Origin: Lachancea thermotolerans CBS 6340
Lineage: Eukaryota; Ascomycota; Saccharomycetes; Saccharomycetales; Saccharomycetaceae
Assembly: GCF_000142805.1 (NCBI RefSeq)
Contig: NC_013078.1
Span: 372,001-436,000 of the forward strand
DNA: 64,000 nt
Direction: 5' to 3'
Shown here: one piece after another, positions 48,333-58,625 of the stretch
How positions within the stretch are numbered: position 1 is the stretch's first letter
How the letters are laid out: each line of letters begins with the position of its first letter
Notes under the pieces: generated by a model
What the model was told of the DNA's origin: nothing
The model's input: only the letters and a program-made list of their open reading frames with translations
Databases searched by the model: none
Made by a program: the position numbers and the translations under genes

Positions 48333-48998
48333 TGTGTATCGGGTTTTATAGTGTGTGTGTGTGCTTGTGTGTGTTTGTCTTGAAGCCTTAGAGTTTTAAC
48401 TAAGTTGCTTGCTGCGATGCTTCGATGCTTGTTTTTTCAATACTGTTCAAGAACAAACATGTACAATTTAAGGGTGCGGGAGTGAAGAACTACGCTCGCT
48501 CTTTTATACGATTTCTAAGAGAGCCCACGCCGCTGTAGCGCGCTTACGTTTCGCCAGGATAGTTAACTGCTTTGCTGAAAGCATTATGTGCCTTGCGCAT
48601 GCTTTGCTATCGGCTACTAACGCAGTCGTTGGCCTCTCAGGGAGACTGCGATGGGGCCAAGAAAGCAAAGGGAAGCGCGGGTAATGCACAGCGCTCCACG
48701 TGATATGTGACAGGGGCTGGTCGCTATCACATGATGCCACATGACTACTGTAACTATCTACGTATTCGTAGAAAGGCATCATATCTCGCTCTCGACGAAA
48801 TTGTAAATCGCCACACACGGGATCGCTCCAAAAGTTTTCTAAACGCTTTTCGAAAAACAAGTGTAAGTCACACAGGAGGAAGTTAGCACGGGCACGCTTA
48901 TTACAACACCAAAAGCCCACAAAGCACACGCCCTTAACAAGCTCGCAGGGCATTTAGCGCACAACCTCCCATATTTTACTCCCCAAACACTCCTCTCC
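48333..48998. other. Divergent promoter region, binding-protein gene/DCP2
   Basis: A 666-bp gap with a GT-rich run next to the minus-strand gene (48350-48380) and a CACGTG at 48697-48702. No gene seen. Confidence 0.5.
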
Positions 48999-51680
48999 AT
49001 GTCGCTGCCGTTACGACGCCCGCTCGAAAGTGTCACGTCTCTAGATAGGGTCCTCGAAGACCTTATCGTCCGGTTCATCATAAATTGCCCGCCCGAGGAC
49101 TTCTCGTCGGTGGAGCGCGAGCTTTTCCACGTCGAAGAGGCCACCTGGTTCTACACGGACTTTGTCAAGCTAATGAACCCCAAGATGCCCAACATGAAGA
49201 TTAAGTCGTTCGCGCAACACGTCATAAAGCTGTGCCCTATGGTATGGAAGTGGGACGTGCGTGCGGAGCAGGCGCTCCAGAAGTTCTCACAGTACAAGCG
49301 TAGCATCCCAGTGCGCGGCGCTGCAATTTTCAACCGGTCCCTTACGAAGCTGCTGCTGGTAAAGGGTATCGAGTCCGAATCGTGGTCCTTCCCGCGCGGC
49401 AAAATCTCCAAAGACGAGGGTGACGTCGACTGCTGCATCCGCGAGGTGCTTGAGGAGATCGGTTTTGATATATCCGACTACATCGACGAGGACCAGTTCA
49501 TTGAGCGCACCATAGCAGGGAAAAACTACAAAATATTCCTGGTTAGTGGCGTGCCGGAGGACTTCGACTTCCAGCCCCAGGTCCGCAATGAGATCGAGAA
49601 GATCCAATGGCACGATTTCAAAAAGCTCTCTCGCAACAACGGCAACAAGCAGCACGTCAAGATTTACTTAGTCAACACCCTGATGCGACCTTTAGCCATG
49701 TGGGTGAAAAGCCACCGCCAGATCGACAACGACGACAAGCTCAAGGCTCATGTCGAGACTCAGCTCAAGCTTCTTCTGGGCATCAAGAAGGAGGAGACCC
49801 CGGACCCCGGCAGGGAACTACTCAATATGCTTCAGAGTTCGGTTGCTGCTCCACAAGAAGCGCTTGCCGCAGCTCCGCAATCTCCTTCGGAGCTTCCTCC
49901 GTCTTCAAAATCTTCTCAAGACTCTACCCCTGCCACCAACGCCGCGCCTCCTATGAAGTCTCCGCCTCCTCAGCTACACCACAATTTCCCCTTCATGTTG
50001 TTTCAGCCTTTCGCACCATTTCCGTTTATGGCTGGCGCAGGCATGCAAACAGGTGGTCCAGTGCCTGGCCTCGACACCTCAAGCTCCAACTCCGTTCAAA
50101 CGCAACCTCCACCAACTCCTAGTATGAACACCTTAGCTAAGCCTACGGTTGCCGAGGAAGAAGAAGAAGAAGAAGAACAACAGCAACAACAACGTGATTC
50201 TCAGCAGTTTCAGCTGTTAGAACCTCCACGCCCCCAGTCCACAACTTCTAAACAGCTGTTGGACCTGCTCAACAGAAAGTCTTCTGAAAAAGCAGAGCCA
50301 ACAGAACAACAGACCACCAAACCCAAATTTAAAATACTGAAACGTGGCGAGTCTCTAACGCCTACTCCTTCAGCTCCACAGAATGATAATGAAGCTGATT
50401 CAAAAGCTCTCCTTAACCTCCTAAAAAAGCCCCAAGAACCTTCTATTACGAGGGAGACTGAAGACGCCCAACCTACGACCATGATAGAAAAGCCCATTGC
50501 CACCCCTCTGGAAGATTTGCCACACGAGGAAGAAGCATCGCTACACTTCGCCAATACCCATTCCGCTGCCGCGGCTAGTGAGTCCGAATACGAGGATTTT
50601 GAAAGCAGTTCTGAGGAAGAGGACATTGGGAATGACGAGGAAGAAGCCAAGGCATCTAGTTTAAAGGGTGAAGGGAACTTCGGTCAGAAATTCGAGCATA
50701 CTAGTACTAATCCTAACGTGGGGTATGGCCATGACCAAACTAGGATTTCGGGGCCAATGCAGGGTTTGAAGGAGCAGAGCTCTGGTGCAGCCGATGTCCC
50801 ACACAAAGATTCTTCCAACTTGAGTGAGCAGTCCACAGGTGGCACGTTCATTACTCAAAGCTCAAAATCTCAAACCAAACCTAAGATTAAGCTTTTAAAA
50901 CGCGGCGAAAGCTTGAAAGACATGATTTTTACGAACGGAAATAAAACCCTCGAAACTTCGGAGGCTTCTCACGTTGTCAAAACGACCTCACATGAAGGCG
51001 AAAGCAACGAGCTGCTCAAGCTATTAAAGAAGGATGCTATTTCCTCAACAGCTGATTTTACTAACGCTGAAGCTGCTATACACAGAGATAGTACTTCGGC
51101 AAGAAGAGGGACAGAGGGATCGTCGCCCCTAAGTACTACGGTTAACCAGCATGTTACTCCCGGTCAACAACCGATATCAAGTGCACTAACAGGCTCCGAC
51201 GATGCCAAGGATCTACTAAATATCCTACACAGAAAAAACCAGGCTTCACAAAGTTATCAGTTACAGTCTACCCCAGAAATTCAGCAGGCGCTTTGCACAG
51301 TTGACACTAGTCGTGGTAACAGCTCGATGGCGGCCGGCGACTTCCTTAATATGCTCCCCAACGGATCCTCTGTGAGCAGCCCAACGGCTGCTGGAAATTT
51401 TCTCCCCGGAATGGAAGCGCAGTTCAGAAACCCATACTATAATCAGTATCCAACATCTTCAGGGGTGCCAATTCCGCCTCAATTCCCAGTCCAACCACCT
51501 TACGCGCAGTCCCCCCCACAAAACCAAAACAGTTCCCAGCAACTGCTGGGAATGTTGAAAAACCCACACGCCGGAATTGCTGCGAGCCCAGCGGTTAATA
51601 GCGCGAGTACCAGCGACACGCCATTTGTATCGGAGAAGGGTGCATCACACGAACTCTTGAGCTTACTTCAAAGAAGATAG
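48999..51680 (+). CDS. DCP2: mRNA decapping enzyme Dcp2
   Basis: The 893-residue protein removes the m7G cap from mRNA in P bodies with Dcp1. The N-terminal regulatory domain (about 10-95) holds the Dcp1-binding region. The Nudix fold follows, with the complete signature from Gly134 (GKISKDE) through REVLEEIGF (148-156). The long disordered C-terminus carries many short leucine-rich helical motifs: [56 protein letters not shown] and ELLSLLQRR at the very end. It also has two copies of a KxLKRGESL element. The motifs resemble those that bind Edc3 and Pat1 in S. cerevisiae. The ATG is at 48999. In S. cerevisiae DCP2 (YNL118C) is next to NCS2 (YNL119W), as here. Confidence 0.96.
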   Translation: MSLPLRRPLESVTSLDRVLEDLIVRFIINCPPEDFSSVERELFHVEEATWFYTDFVKLMNPKMPNMKIKSFAQHVIKLCPMVWKWDVRAEQALQKFSQYKRSIPVRGAAIFNRSLTKLLLVKGIESESWSFPRGKISKDEGDVDCCIREVLEEIGFDISDYIDEDQFIERTIAGKNYKIFLVSGVPEDFDFQPQVRNEIEKIQWHDFKKLSRNNGNKQHVKIYLVNTLMRPLAMWVKSHRQIDNDDKLKAHVETQLKLLLGIKKEETPDPGRELLNMLQSSVAAPQEALAAAPQSPSELPPSSKSSQDSTPATNAAPPMKSPPPQLHHNFPFMLFQPFAPFPFMAGAGMQTGGPVPGLDTSSSNSVQTQPPPTPSMNTLAKPTVAEEEEEEEEQQQQQRDSQQFQLLEPPRPQSTTSKQLLDLLNRKSSEKAEPTEQQTTKPKFKILKRGESLTPTPSAPQNDNEADSKALLNLLKKPQEPSITRETEDAQPTTMIEKPIATPLEDLPHEEEASLHFANTHSAAAASESEYEDFESSSEEEDIGNDEEEAKASSLKGEGNFGQKFEHTSTNPNVGYGHDQTRISGPMQGLKEQSSGAADVPHKDSSNLSEQSTGGTFITQSSKSQTKPKIKLLKRGESLKDMIFTNGNKTLETSEASHVVKTTSHEGESNELLKLLKKDAISSTADFTNAEAAIHRDSTSARRGTEGSSPLSTTVNQHVTPGQQPISSALTGSDDAKDLLNILHRKNQASQSYQLQSTPEIQQALCTVDTSRGNSSMAAGDFLNMLPNGSSVSSPTAAGNFLPGMEAQFRNPYYNQYPTSSGVPIPPQFPVQPPYAQSPPQNQNSSQQLLGMLKNPHAGIAASPAVNSASTSDTPFVSEKGASHELLSLLQRR

Positions 51681-51734
51681 GTAAATTCACTATAGTCCTA
51701 ATGACTGCTATATAATGTAGTTATCTTTTTAAAG

Positions 51735-53168
51735 CTAATGCCCTTCGTGCTCGCTGTCACTTTCGTCTGATATAATAAAATCTTCAATAACGCTTTCGAC
51801 GCTGTTTGATTGACTGCTGGGCCAGATTAAACTCTTGTGTTTAACCTCGCCTAGGGTAAGAATACAACCATAGCATACTGGAAACTCATGGCCTGAAATT
51901 TCCATTTCTGATGTTAACTTCAAGTATTCACCTCTCACTTTACCTTGCTCAGAAGCACTCCATGCTCTAAACATTGCTTCTTCCTCTGCGTCTTCTATTG
52001 GATGAGAACTGGTAACCGTAATGTTCCTGAGCCAATGTGATCCATCACAGAAAACTGTATTGTTGCAAATTCCGCATCTTACTTTACTCTTCAGGCTGTT
52101 TTCGGGGTCGTCAAGTTTGGCGCCTGTCCTTACAACCGTAGAGATAACATTAGAATAGCTTCCTTCGATACCATCAAAATATTGGCGGGCGAGCTCATTA
52201 ATTGTCATGTTCTTTGTTAATTTTGCTCTTGGAGGTTGAGCATCCGGGGCAACCGGTATTTTGTTGACCAAGAGCGTATCTTGGGGTTTGTATTTGTGAA
52301 GATACTGCGTAAGATCTGAAACAAAGCAATATGCATCGATTTCGGACAGAAGAATATCTCTCATGGGATGAAGATTTCTCAAAGGTTCCCCATATTCGAA
52401 GTCCTCTTCGGAATCGTTGAGTGCATTAGCAATTTGAGAGGCGCGTCCCTTAACAACCAAGGACATGATTTCATCTGCAAGTCTAGTCGTTGAGTGCCCC
52501 CACAAAATAGCTTTATAACCGCCCTGAACTCCAAAACGCTTTATAATAGCCGTCTTGATGATATTGAGTAGGTCCTCACGCGCTGAACGGTTTGAGCACG
52601 AGCTGAGTAGCTCTTTCACTGACTGTGCTTCATTAGCAGATACAGAGGCATTTCGCACCATGTAAGTTGAGTCTTGTAAGTGAATGCGAGTGAAATCTGG
52701 AGAATTCATGGAAGATTCTATGTCAACAAGATGAACTTTGACGCTATTTTTGTTGTCTCGCAGTTTTACGGTCATCAAAGCCTCCGCTTTTCTTTTAAGC
52801 TCTTCTAGATCATCTTTGAGATAGCAAACTAGCACATCAATCCGGAAGCCCGTCTTACCACGATGCATCTCTCTCTGCTCTGTCAAAGTATCATTTAGGA
52901 CATCAAGCATTACAATCGAAGATGAACCGAACGACAGTGGTACCAATATCCTCGATCCTTGATTGAGCCTCTCAGCTTCCTCTGCTGTTTTCTTCTTGTC
53001 CGGATACATGACTTTGAATATGTCCTGGAAGTACTGGTCTGACATCATTTGTTTCCGCTGCTTCAAAGACACGAATTTGCGGAAACATGCGATACAGAAA
53101 GGCTCTTTCCTTGACACAACTGCTGCCTCTGCAGTTTTGCACCGCTTACAGAGTTGATTAATACCCAT
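51735..53168 (-). CDS. NCS2: Cytosolic tRNA 2-thiolation protein Ncs2 (Ctu2)
   Basis: The 477-residue protein is the partner of Ncs6 in thiolating wobble U34 of tRNA-Lys, -Glu and -Gln with sulfur from Urm1. The N-terminus has the paired cysteines CKRC and CIACFRKF, and the C-terminus has CGICNNTV and CYGC, consistent with metal-binding sites in the family. The ATP pyrophosphatase-like loop is degenerate (LVPLSFGSSSIVMLDVL), as expected for Ctu2, which is thought to be the non-catalytic subunit. I chose the ATG at 53168, giving MGINQLCKRCK; the frame upstream begins only with TTG. Stop codon neighbours DCP2's stop (convergent). Confidence 0.93.
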   Translation of the reverse strand: MGINQLCKRCKTAEAAVVSRKEPFCIACFRKFVSLKQRKQMMSDQYFQDIFKVMYPDKKKTAEEAERLNQGSRILVPLSFGSSSIVMLDVLNDTLTEQREMHRGKTGFRIDVLVCYLKDDLEELKRKAEALMTVKLRDNKNSVKVHLVDIESSMNSPDFTRIHLQDSTYMVRNASVSANEAQSVKELLSSCSNRSAREDLLNIIKTAIIKRFGVQGGYKAILWGHSTTRLADEIMSLVVKGRASQIANALNDSEEDFEYGEPLRNLHPMRDILLSEIDAYCFVSDLTQYLHKYKPQDTLLVNKIPVAPDAQPPRAKLTKNMTINELARQYFDGIEGSYSNVISTVVRTGAKLDDPENSLKSKVRCGICNNTVFCDGSHWLRNITVTSSHPIEDAEEEAMFRAWSASEQGKVRGEYLKLTSEMEISGHEFPVCYGCILTLGEVKHKSLIWPSSQSNSVESVIEDFIISDESDSEHEGH

Positions 53169-54036
53169 AGCCGTGGAAAATATCAATATTTTTGTTGCTT
53201 TAGGACGTCCTTAGTTCGGCGGGAGCTGCTGCGATGAGCCGTAATTTTTGTCACTTTCTGGTGCGTCAAAATAGATTGATTCTGATAACCTGATACGACA
53301 ATGACACAGTTGTCTAGTACAGGCTGTGAAAGATAGCACTTTCTGGGGCACGTTCAATCGTGCGAAGATTCTGAAGTGAGTTCCAGCCGCCAAGTACTAC
53401 AGCAGCTCCTTTCAGCTTCCAACCTCGATGCTTTCGTCTATAGCCTCGTGCTAACGTTTGAATTCCCCAAATACTTTGAAATTGAGTTCAGATTGTGATA
53501 CCGACAAGAAAGCCACGACTACCTCTTGCATATAGTTCCAGCATATGAGCTCCTGGGTTTCGTTTGCTGTCAAAAATGTTAACCAAGAGCATTTTTCGTT
53601 ATTCAGGAGATGCGCCTTGTTTGATGTTTGTTGTTTCGAATATTCCCTAACTAAAACCACAGTTTTGTCAGCGGCGTCGTTGGAGGTCCTTACAAAAATG
53701 CTAATAGCACCAGCTTGATTTTTTAGAGGTCGCCAGCGGACTCGATATTGAAGTACGTGGTTGCCTTCTTTGAAAGTCGGATAAAGACACACGACAAGAA
53801 ATCAGTAATTAGGACTAACTGAGCTTACGACAGCCAACGAAACGTTAATTTTGGCTTTGGGCCCCTCCGTAATCCTACCTCTTCGAGAGTTTCCCAGTCT
53901 CAAACCGTAGTGGATCACGTGGTATATTGTTTTTCGCCCCAATCGATATTAATGGCACAACTAGAAAGAAGAGGTGTAACAACATGAAGTGTAATAGGTC
54001 CGTCCCCTAACTGCTACGACCGGTCCATACGAAGGC
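53169..54036. other. Divergent region NCS2/COX23
   Basis: This 868-bp gap contains a minus-strand open stretch (53451-53792) without an ATG start, which I do not accept as a gene. Two intron-end-like motifs occur on the plus strand, but no convincing first exon is visible. Confidence 0.45.
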
Positions 54037-54372
54037 ATGGAAAAAGAACCCAAGACTGCTCCTGCTGAAAATGCGGATCCACAACTACAGGTTGACAAGA
54101 CAAAGGTCGATTATGCGCCTAAAAACACAGAATCTGGTAGCTTCAAATTCTATCCCGACAACCCAGAGTCCAGCTTCAACAAGTACAGATTCGCGGCCAA
54201 AGATGCAAGCCAGTTTTACGACCCATGCCAAGAATCTTCCAAGATGAGCATGAAGTGTTTGGAGCTTAATAATTACGACCGGTCCATGTGCCAAGAGTAC
54301 TTCGACGCCTACCGCGAGTGCAAGAAACAGTGGCTACAAGCCCGAAGGAGAAATAGGTCTCAATGGGAGTAA
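54037..54372 (+). CDS. COX23: Twin Cx9C protein Cox23
   Basis: The 111-residue protein has a CHCH domain with two Cx9C motifs, [11 protein letters not shown] and [11 protein letters not shown], which form disulfides via Mia40 in the mitochondrial intermembrane space. Cox23 is needed for cytochrome c oxidase assembly and copper homeostasis. The block [18 protein letters not shown] before the first motif and the basic tail [15 protein letters not shown] are family features. The ATG is at 54037. It is followed by TOM70, as COX23 (YHR116W) is by TOM71 (YHR117W) in S. cerevisiae. The S. cerevisiae protein is longer at its N-terminus, so the start is less certain than the domain. Confidence 0.92.
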   Translation: MEKEPKTAPAENADPQLQVDKTKVDYAPKNTESGSFKFYPDNPESSFNKYRFAAKDASQFYDPCQESSKMSMKCLELNNYDRSMCQEYFDAYRECKKQWLQARRRNRSQWE

Positions 54373-55607
54373 GAGACTGGCGACTTGCGTTGCTAATGAA
54401 CTTGTAAATAGAGCACTCTTACATTATAATATTCAGCATTCTAACGGCAGAGGACCAAAGGACAGACCTTGGAGCCCTAGCACCTTACTCAAAAGTTAGT
54501 ATTTGAATTTCTGTAACTCTTCTGTTCTTTTTAAAATCTCCTGCCGGATTTCAGTTTAGTTTATCTGTGGTTTAACAAATACTACGCGCATCTGGTTGAT
54601 ATAAACATTGTCCGAGACCATCCCAACAAAAAATGCCCAAAGGTACACTGCTATTCGCAAAGCGCCACTACGAAGAGGTTGACATGGGCCGAAGTTGGAT
54701 AGAGTCTTGAAGACCCGAACTGGTGGAATAAGTATAATCATGGTCTACGAACTATTATAGAAGACTTCATCCGGCGGCTAATTCTTGGCACCGCCAACAG
54801 GACTTTGGTACCATATTGTTGTGATACGCCAGAAATTGTCCCGAGCTCTTCATAGATATTGTTCACTCAAAAGAGTTACAAGCAACCAGGTTGCTTCCTG
54901 CCTGGACTCAAGATTTAGCTGCATGCTGAAAACACTTTCAAAGATTCATATCGAGCTTTCCCCATGATTGGGCCAAAACTTTGATAATTGAATCTTCGTC
55001 TTCAAAGGTGATTGTGGTGATTCCAATATTTTTACCAGCCCACGGCCACCTTGAGGCCTTCAAAGGGGTAAGGAGTCCCCGCCACGCTCAAAGTATTTAA
55101 CATCTTAACACCGAAACATGGTTTACACACTGCTTCCCGAGAGAGATGGAAGCTATATGGAAAGAGACTAGACGCTGCGCATCGTCATGGTACCTCAACT
55201 CATCACGGTCTTAAAAACTGGGTAAGTTCACTTACCAGTTCTTTCTATCGTATATGGAACCGCTGGTTCTAACTTATCAACTCCAGAGATTCCCGCGTTT
55301 TTCTTGAAATGATTTCTACGTGACGGCAAGGATCTCTCTTCACCCAACTTCTGGCAGTTATATACTTCAAAGCTAACCTTCAGCAATTGCTTGAATGCCG
55401 ACAGGGATTTCAGCATGTGCTAAAGAGTAGCATGACAGTAATCTCAGTGCCGCCGGAAGTTGGCGCTGGAATCTCCGGAATGTCCAAATCATAATCCTCT
55501 TTTGACTTGCTCTGCCAAAATTGAAAAAAAAATTTTACACAAAATTGATTCGCTCTGTCTTACAGTACCCTGGATTAAAAACTTTCCAACCTCAGAGAGC
55601 CGAAAGA
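54373..55607. other. Long intergenic region COX23-TOM70
   Basis: A 1.2-kb gap between plus-strand genes. Only short open frames are present. I see no tRNA or recognisable repeat; a small RNA or a decayed gene cannot be excluded. Confidence 0.45.
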
Positions 55608-57389
55608 ATGTCTTCTGATAATTCCTTTGGCCAATTCGTTGCTAGAAACAAGACGGCGATCGTAGCATCGGTTGCTGCTGGTGCTACTGCAGTTGGGGCT
55701 TATTACTACTACCAGCAGCTGCAAAGGCAGCCTGCTAACAAGAAGGAGCCTGAAAGCGAATCTAAGTCAAGCAAAAAGAAGAAAAAGACAAAAAAGAAGG
55801 CTCCCGGCCCAAGCTACCCAGTCAATGAGAAAGGGGAGCCAGATCTAAGCAATCTGGCTGAACTGAGTGACGAACAGAAGGACAAATACGCTATGGGCTT
55901 GAAAGATAAAGGAAACGAATTTTTCAAGAACAAGAAATATGATGAAGCTATCCAGTACTACAGCTGGGCCATTGAGGTCAAAGAAGACCCTGTTTTCTAC
56001 TCCAATAGATCTGCATGCTACGTTTCGTTGGGTCAACAGGAAAAGGTCGTTGAGGACACTACAGCAGCCTTGAAGTTGAAGCCAGACTACTCTAAGTGTT
56101 TGCTTCGCAGAGCATCCGCAAACGAGAGTTTGGGCAACTTTGCTGATGCCATGTTCGACTTATCTGCAGTGAGCTTATACGGGGACTTCAGTGGAGCTTC
56201 AATTGAACCACTGCTGGAAAGAAACATGAACAAGCAGTCTATGTTGGTTTTGAAAGAAAAGTTAGAGAAGCAGCAAGAATACAAGCTGCCTTCCAATACT
56301 TCATTAGCTTCTTTCTTCGGCATTTTTCAGCCTGAGACCACTTTCGAGAACTACGACGACAACTCCGAGGCCGACAAGTACTTGCTAGAAGGCTTAACCA
56401 ATCTTTACAAAAGAACAGCTGACGGCTACGAGACTGCAGACTTATCTTTTGCTAAGGCAAGAGATGCTTTTAAAGTCTTACTGGAGCAGAACCCTGAAGA
56501 TGCTGACCTGAAGAGGAAGGCTGCTATTGCTTTGGAACACGTCGGTATCTTCAAATTTTTGAAAAATGATCCTATCTCTGCTCACGAAGACTTGAAGAAG
56601 GCTGTCGAGTATTTCCCTAGACCTAACACGTACATTTACATGGCTTTGATCATGGCCGACAAGGGTCAAGCCACTGAATATTTTGACAACTTTGAGAAAG
56701 CCCTGAAACTCGACCCTTCATGCGCTGCCGTTTACTACCATCGTGGCCAAATGTACTTTATCACTCAACAGTTTGAGCAGGCCGGTAAAGACTTTGAGAA
56801 GGCTAAGGAATTGAGCGAGTCCAATATTTTCCCTTACATCCAATTGGCCTGCTTGACATACCGTGAGGGCAAATTTGATGACAGCGAGACCCTATTTAGT
56901 GAAGCTAGAAGAAAATTCCCAACTGCTCCTGAAGTTCCTAACTTTTATGCTGAAACTCTTTCCGACAAGGGCGACCTAGCAGGCGCTAGAAAGCAATACG
57001 ACATTGCCGCAAAGCTAGAAGATGCACTCGATGGTATCCATGTCGGTGTTTCCCCATTGATTGGCAAGGCCACATTGTTATCCAGGGAGCCAAGCGTTGA
57101 AAACTTTGTTGAGGCAACTCAGTTGTTCGAAAAGGCATGCCAGAACGACCCAAGGTCTGAACAGGCCAAGATTGGTCTAGCCCAATTGAAGCTCCAGCAA
57201 GAGGACATCGATGAGGCTATCGCTCTGTTCGAAGAAGCTGCCGATCTTGCCCGGAGTTTCGACGAAAAGCTACAAGCAACAACTTTTGCGGAAGCCACTA
57301 AGATCCAAAAGAAGATCAGGGCAGACCCAGTTGTGAGTGCTAAAATCGAAGAGACTCTTGCTGCTTATCGTGCACAAGGTATGATTTAA
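55608..57389 (+). CDS. TOM70: Mitochondrial outer-membrane import receptor Tom70
   Basis: The 593-residue protein has a short N-terminus, a single membrane anchor (about residues 11-33: KTAIVASVAAGATAVGAYYYY), a Lys-rich linker, and then TPR repeats to the end. The first TPRs (KDKGNEFFKNKKYDEAIQYY, VFYSNRSACYVSLG) form the Hsp70/Hsp90 clamp; later ones (ALKLDPSCAAVYYHRGQMYF) bind precursors. It receives carrier precursors for the TOM complex. The ATG at 55608 gives MSSDNSFGQFVARNKT; the upstream open frame begins with TTG only. It is probably the single ancestor of TOM70 (YNL121C) and TOM71 (YHR117W), since genes from both blocks flank it. Confidence 0.95.
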   Translation: MSSDNSFGQFVARNKTAIVASVAAGATAVGAYYYYQQLQRQPANKKEPESESKSSKKKKKTKKKAPGPSYPVNEKGEPDLSNLAELSDEQKDKYAMGLKDKGNEFFKNKKYDEAIQYYSWAIEVKEDPVFYSNRSACYVSLGQQEKVVEDTTAALKLKPDYSKCLLRRASANESLGNFADAMFDLSAVSLYGDFSGASIEPLLERNMNKQSMLVLKEKLEKQQEYKLPSNTSLASFFGIFQPETTFENYDDNSEADKYLLEGLTNLYKRTADGYETADLSFAKARDAFKVLLEQNPEDADLKRKAAIALEHVGIFKFLKNDPISAHEDLKKAVEYFPRPNTYIYMALIMADKGQATEYFDNFEKALKLDPSCAAVYYHRGQMYFITQQFEQAGKDFEKAKELSESNIFPYIQLACLTYREGKFDDSETLFSEARRKFPTAPEVPNFYAETLSDKGDLAGARKQYDIAAKLEDALDGIHVGVSPLIGKATLLSREPSVENFVEATQLFEKACQNDPRSEQAKIGLAQLKLQQEDIDEAIALFEEAADLARSFDEKLQATTFAEATKIQKKIRADPVVSAKIEETLAAYRAQGMI

Positions 57390-57510
57390 TGCCCCCCCTA
57401 CCCCTTTCCCTCACCTTTCGCCTGTCATTCCAAACCAAATATTCAAATTTCATCAATTAAGATTTTCTCATTCATAGGACAAGGCTTAATGCAACAACAA
57501 CAAATATATA

Positions 57511-57930
57511 CTATATGTGACTGTACATACAACAATTTTTGCAAGCATATCCCCGGGGTTTCTTGAAACTTCTCTCTCTCACGCCAATATCTTTTTGCAG
57601 ATGAAAGAAATCGTCCTCCGCGCTGGCTTCGAACTTTCTCTTCCTTGTGAAATTTTCAACGCTTGTGCCACTTTCGATTTTGTAGTTTTTGCCAGAGCTG
57701 TCAACTCTCTCTTTGTAAAGGCTTTCAAGTGTCACAAGTCCTCCATACGGCGAATCAAAGCCGTAGCGCGCACTAGATGGGTTGTTATTTCCTTCGTGAA
57801 CCTGAAACGCCTTTTCTCGAGGATACGACCAGAGACTTACATGGGAAGGATGAATGTAATCCCCAGCTGGTCCACCAGGTGCTCGAGCCCAATCCAGAAC
57901 ATCGTTTAAAATCTGTAATTCAAAGCTCAT
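57511..57930 (-). CDS. Small hypothetical protein, basic C-terminus
   Basis: I do not recognise this 139-residue protein. It starts at an ATG at 57930 (MSFELQILNDVLDWARAP) and has a conserved-looking middle (HPSHVSLWSYPREKAFQV and RYGFDSPYGGLVTLESLY). A bipartite-like basic stretch (RKRKFEA, SFKKPRGY) is followed by a CKNCC cysteine cluster at the end. The stop lies 121 bp past the convergent TOM70 stop. It is divergent from the bL35m gene. Balanced composition and a full-length ATG frame argue for a real gene, but no function follows. Confidence 0.6.
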   Translation of the reverse strand: MSFELQILNDVLDWARAPGGPAGDYIHPSHVSLWSYPREKAFQVHEGNNNPSSARYGFDSPYGGLVTLESLYKERVDSSGKNYKIESGTSVENFTRKRKFEASAEDDFFHLQKDIGVRERSFKKPRGYACKNCCMYSHI

Positions 57931-58230
57931 CTTTTTGAAGTCTCGGTGATTCTGTAAAATTTACAGGAAAAATGTCATTAGTGCGACCAGGTTACAATCT
58001 AGTGAGCAGTACTTTTATAATTTCAACGAAGGTACATGGACTTACCAATAATACACAAAGCCATACACCTATGAACTGTTGTCACCATATCTGTCACTGA
58101 CGTTGCGTCCATGGTCACATGACTGCGAACTAATTTTTGGCTCACTTTAGCATGGAAATTTATTGAAAGCTAAGATCACCAATGACACTCGTCGGAGAGA
58201 GAGACTTTAGGTGTCTTACGTCTCTGTAGC
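57931..58230. other. Divergent promoter between the small gene and bL35m
   Basis: A 300-bp promoter region. An intron-like pair of signals exists on the minus strand (GTAAGT near 58045 and ACAG near 57952), but splicing them does not keep the downstream frame. Confidence 0.4.
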
Positions 58231-58506
58231 ATGCTTTCCAACTTGATGCGCTCTATAATGAGCTATGGCAGACAAATCACACAGTTACAGCAGCCATTCA
58301 TGATGCAAACAAGAAATTTGATGAAGACTCACAAAGGCACAGCCAAAAGATGGAGGAAGACTTCAACCAGCTATAAAAGAGGCAGAGCTGGGCGCAACCA
58401 CGGTAACGCGGGATGGGGCAAATCAACGCTGAAGTCCTTGGACGGTAAAACTTTGGCACACCCAACGCATATCAAACACTTGAAGAGACTGCTTCCGTAC
58501 AATTAG
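58231..58506 (+). CDS. MRP35: Mitochondrial ribosomal protein bL35m
   Basis: The 91-residue protein is a bacterial L35-type ribosomal protein of the mitochondrial large subunit. An N-terminal targeting part (about 30 residues, MLSNLMRSIMSYGRQITQLQ) precedes the L35 signature MKTHKGTAKRWRKT, then a basic stretch with KRGRAGRNHGN, and a C-terminal HPTHIKHLKRLLPY. The ATG is at 58231. The S. cerevisiae counterpart, from memory YNL122C, lies between TOM70 (YNL121C) and NMA111 (YNL123W), exactly the order seen here. Confidence 0.9.
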   Translation: MLSNLMRSIMSYGRQITQLQQPFMMQTRNLMKTHKGTAKRWRKTSTSYKRGRAGRNHGNAGWGKSTLKSLDGKTLAHPTHIKHLKRLLPYN

Positions 58507-58625
58507 ACTCACTAATCGGCCCAAAGTGTTGAAATGCAAATATATATATTATATCTTGATATAAATGCTCCTGTATATACTAAATGAATGATTCGGCAGC
58601 ACTAAAAAGAAAGAATAAATCGCAA

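Noticed and set aside
47076-48383. 435-codon plus-strand frame over the tandem repeat and the binding-protein gene
   Set aside because: It is the antisense shadow of the minus-strand gene at 47442-48332, with no family resemblance.
53451-53792. 113-codon minus-strand open frame between NCS2 and COX23
   Set aside because: It begins with GTG, has no early ATG and shows no recognisable family; probably chance.
53640-53835. CTAAC...CAG pairs on the plus strand resembling intron ends before COX23
   Set aside because: No matching 5' splice site with a plausible coding first exon was found.
57952-58045. Intron candidate (GTAAGT to ACAG) before the 139-residue gene on the minus strand
   Set aside because: Joining the upstream ATG exon at 58112 puts the 139-residue frame out of phase, and the branch site is poor.
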